Assembly (NCBI GenBank): GCA_018818505.1
Contig: JAHIRR010000268.1
Span: 1-7,488, forward strand
From: Candidatus Omnitrophota bacterium
GTDB lineage: Bacteria; Omnitrophota; Koll11; Gorgyraeales; Gorgyraeaceae
Direction of reading: 5' to 3'
Length of the DNA: 7,488 nt
Shown: positions 5,837 through 7,488 of the stretch, one piece after another
How positions within the stretch are numbered: the stretch's first letter is position 1
How the letters are laid out: every line of letters begins with the position of its first letter
Made by a program: the position numbers and the translations under genes
The notes under the pieces: model-generated
The model's input: only the letters and a program-made list of their open reading frames with translations
Databases searched by the model: none
What the model was told of the DNA's origin: nothing

Positions 5837-6386
5837 TTTTTTGAGTCTCAAGTTCCTTTGAACCGCGCCAGATATAATCTACCCCGGAAAGGACCGTAAA
5901 AAATACCGCGGGATAGATGAAGAATTTATTGTACTTAAATGTGATAAGGATCGCCAATATCGCTATCATCTGGAAAAAGGTAGTTATTTTTCCAAGCCAG
6001 CTGGGTTTTATCTTGATCTCCCCTTTCAAGAAATACATGATCATCGAACCTATGACAATAATTATATCACGGGTCACCACTACAAGCACTGCCCATGCAG
6101 GTATGCGAAAGTCCTGTGGTATGCTCTTAACCATAGACAATGATATAAAAGCGCTTGCGATCAATAACTTATCAGCTATAGGATCAAGTATGATGCCTAA
6201 TTCTGTAATTTGATCGCGGCTTCGCGCAATACCGCCATCAATAGCATCTGAAAAGGCTGCAAGAGCGAATATAGCGAGCGCCACAAATCTCAGATGCGGC
6301 ATGGCATCACCATAATACAAAACGCTGGCTATAAAAAATGGTATGATAAGGATACGGAATATTGTTATTTTATTGGCAAGATTCAT
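5832..6386 (-). CDS. pgsA: CDP-diacylglycerol--glycerol-3-phosphate 3-phosphatidyltransferase
   Basis: Phosphatidylglycerophosphate synthase: it joins CDP-diacylglycerol and glycerol-3-phosphate at the inner membrane, releasing CMP, the committed step to phosphatidylglycerol. The 184-residue protein has the full CDP-alcohol phosphatidyltransferase signature: D47-xx-D50-G51-xx-A54-R55, eight residues, G64-xxx-D68-xxx-D72. It also has the usual start NLANKITIFRILIIPFF and several membrane spans (about 10-25, 32-46, 78-92, 96-117, 131-149, 152-170). Among the family, the length and N-terminus fit PgsA better than CDP-choline or serine enzymes. The ATG at 6386 has only a weak ribosome binding site (GCGAG, three bases upstream), placed in the short repeat GAGCGAAGCGAGC. 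Its product branch and plsY's are the same pathway; acsC upstream is unrelated. Confidence 0.93.
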   Translation of the reverse strand: MNLANKITIFRILIIPFFIASVLYYGDAMPHLRFVALAIFALAAFSDAIDGGIARSRDQITELGIILDPIADKLLIASAFISLSMVKSIPQDFRIPAWAVLVVVTRDIIIVIGSMIMYFLKGEIKIKPSWLGKITTFFQMIAILAILITFKYNKFFIYPAVFFTVLSGVDYIWRGSKELETQKT

Positions 6387-6406
6387 TAGCTCGCTTCGCT
6401 CGCTAA

Positions 6407-6513
6407 TACACAGATGATCACAGATTGCGCATCAATTGCAACTCTTTACAGATGATCGCAGATAGTTTCATCTGTGATCATCTTGTATCTTTTCATCTGT
6501 GCTAATCTGTGTA
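6407..6513. repeat. Nested inverted repeat built from ATCTGTG units
   Basis: The sequence holds eight variants of the heptamer CACAGAT/ATCTGTG in pairs spaced ten bases apart: 6409 and 6419, 6447 and 6457, then inverted at 6470 and 6480, 6495 and 6505. They form an outer inverted repeat (6407-6425 with 6495-6513, 19 bases, about two mismatches) and an inner hairpin (6447-6463 with 6470-6487, one wobble/mismatch and one extra base). The element starts one base after the acsC stop codon (6515-6517) on the minus strand. Repeats with this CACAGAT theme are, as I recall, dispersed in several environmental phyla. No T-run marks it as a terminator. Confidence 0.75.
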
Positions 6514-6514
6514 T

Positions 6515-7488
6515 CTACTTACAAATTTCCTTCAAATACTTTGGTATGCTTGAGGCCTCTTTTGGGCCCACCAGAACCTTCCAGCCTGACGCGTCTTCAA
6601 GTTTTCCACTTAAGACAGAGACATACCCCGGAATGATAATATTTTTGTGCGAGACCGCTTTTTCAGTCTCGAATTTTTTCATTGTCTCAGCTATTACCTC
6701 AGGTGTGAATTTCTCAGCTGCCCATGCTGTAAGCACACTCATGCCCTCTGAATCTGTCACAAGTAAATAAGCCGGGATCTTACTTGCTTCGATCTCAGGC
6801 GAAACAGTATAAAAGGTAAGCGAAAAATTGGTCGTCACCATGACAGGTGAATTTTCATTGACCTGGCCAAAGGCATAGAGTTTTGGCTCGACCGTAACTG
6901 GTTTTTGCGGGTCAGTGTAGATATTCTGACGGAGCGTAATGATAGGAAGCAATACCTCTTTATCCAAAGAATCGACTACTATTAAGCCTGCATATTTCGC
7001 TATCAGCGTGCATGCCTCTTGCACCAGTTTATATTTATCGCTTTGTTTTACAAATCTTATAACAGGGTAGCCAAAGGCCCTGTGGCTTTTCTTCAGGCTC
7101 AATCTTCTGATGTGCGTAAAATCATTCAAGGCTTGATTTAATGTGTCAGAGCCTGGATCAAGGATCAGCTCTTGCGCGCCTAATGATGCTGCCTCATGGG
7201 AAAGTTTGTCAAGCTCTTCCAAGCCCTTTGCTTTTAATGTAAGCGCGGCCTTATAAGTCTTTGCGATCTGGCACATGTCTTTTAAATTCGCGCTATTCGC
7301 GGCGTATATAAGGGGTTTTCTGTCAGCGCATTTTTTGAGGGCCTGTTCTATTGTTTTTGGATCATCGCTTGCCAGGATCAGGGGCTTTTTTGAATTTGCG
7401 ATTATTTTATCCAAGGCGCTTATAAATTTTTCAGGAGAACCGCTTGAGTTTATCAGGGTGATAGCGTCAATAACAATGTGCTGGCCGA
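6515..7488 (-). CDS. acsC: Corrinoid iron-sulfur protein large subunit (CODH/ACS gamma), 3' part
   Basis: This is the C-terminal 323 residues of the large subunit of the corrinoid iron-sulfur protein, which carries the methyl group from methyltetrahydrofolate to acetyl-CoA synthase in the Wood-Ljungdahl pathway. The frame stays open to the right edge (the residues before LDKIIANSKKPLILASDDPK read GQHIVIDAITLINSSGSPEK). The true start, with the four-cysteine [4Fe-4S] domain, is therefore outside the window; the TTG at 7414 is internal. The visible part holds most of the TIM barrel (SSGSPEKF, LILASDDP, LILDPGSDTLNQAL, GYPVIRFV) and the complete cobamide-binding domain: TTNFSLTFYTV, AYLLVTDSEGMSVLTAWAAEKF, HKNIIIPGYVSVLSGKLED, WKVLVGPKEASSIPKYL. 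Family proteins are about 440-450 residues. The gene ends at TAG (6515-6517) next to a repeat element and 128 bases before pgsA; its pathway partners would be expected upstream, beyond the window. Confidence 0.93.
   Translation of the reverse strand, partial: GQHIVIDAITLINSSGSPEKFISALDKIIANSKKPLILASDDPKTIEQALKKCADRKPLIYAANSANLKDMCQIAKTYKAALTLKAKGLEELDKLSHEAASLGAQELILDPGSDTLNQALNDFTHIRRLSLKKSHRAFGYPVIRFVKQSDKYKLVQEACTLIAKYAGLIVVDSLDKEVLLPIITLRQNIYTDPQKPVTVEPKLYAFGQVNENSPVMVTTNFSLTFYTVSPEIEASKIPAYLLVTDSEGMSVLTAWAAEKFTPEVIAETMKKFETEKAVSHKNIIIPGYVSVLSGKLEDASGWKVLVGPKEASSIPKYLKEICK

Noticed and set aside
5257..6213. Plus-strand open frames at 5257-5718 and 5917-6213
   Set aside because: They are antisense to plsY and pgsA, whose motifs are complete; no independent evidence of coding.
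6515..7414. acsC as a complete 299-aa gene starting at the TTG at 7414
   Set aside because: The frame continues without a stop to the right edge and the added residues match the family's TIM barrel, so the gene is truncated by the window, not started there.

Overview
The window is a stretch of a bacterial chromosome in which every convincing gene lies on the minus strand. The read order is therefore from the right edge to the left. The organism is probably an anaerobe that carries the Wood-Ljungdahl pathway, because the right edge holds the C-terminal two thirds or more of the large subunit of the corrinoid iron-sulfur protein (acsC). The secreted protein at 1561-3027, with its HIQDAHCNYEGQ motif, resembles proteins I associate with Candidatus Omnitrophota. 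That lineage assignment is a memory-based inference and is not proven by the sequence.

Right half (3114-7488): a same-strand run of acsC (partial), pgsA (phosphatidylglycerophosphate synthase), plsY (acyl-phosphate:glycerol-3-phosphate acyltransferase) and a dinG/XPD-type iron-sulfur helicase. pgsA and plsY both act in phospholipid synthesis; acsC and dinG are functionally unrelated to them. All three gene junctions are occupied by palindromic repeats of different kinds, each starting at or within 1-2 bases of the upstream gene's stop codon. The helicase gene itself carries a perfect 24-bp-arm palindrome, inserted in frame, which adds 18 residues. It shares its core with the palindrome at the plsY/dinG junction.

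Middle (729-3101): a self-contained two-gene operon for exported proteins. It has a consensus sigma-70 promoter (TTGACA, 17 bp, TATAAT) and a strong Shine-Dalgarno before each gene, and a rho-independent terminator lies after the second gene. The first protein (488 aa) has features of the Tiki/ChaN/TraB-like superfamily. The second (about 244 aa) is exported and unrecognised.

Left end (1-810): a degraded or mis-sequenced MNT/HEPN toxin-antitoxin module (MntA-like nucleotidyltransferase and the start of a HepT-like protein), with reading frames disturbed at two poly-A tracts. About 375 bp of gene-free DNA follows, made of nested palindromes and short direct repeats that look like small mobile-element remnants.

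The most notable signal is this repeat ecology: at least four kinds of small palindromic elements in 7.5 kb. One has become part of a conserved helicase and another seems to supply a ribosome binding site.
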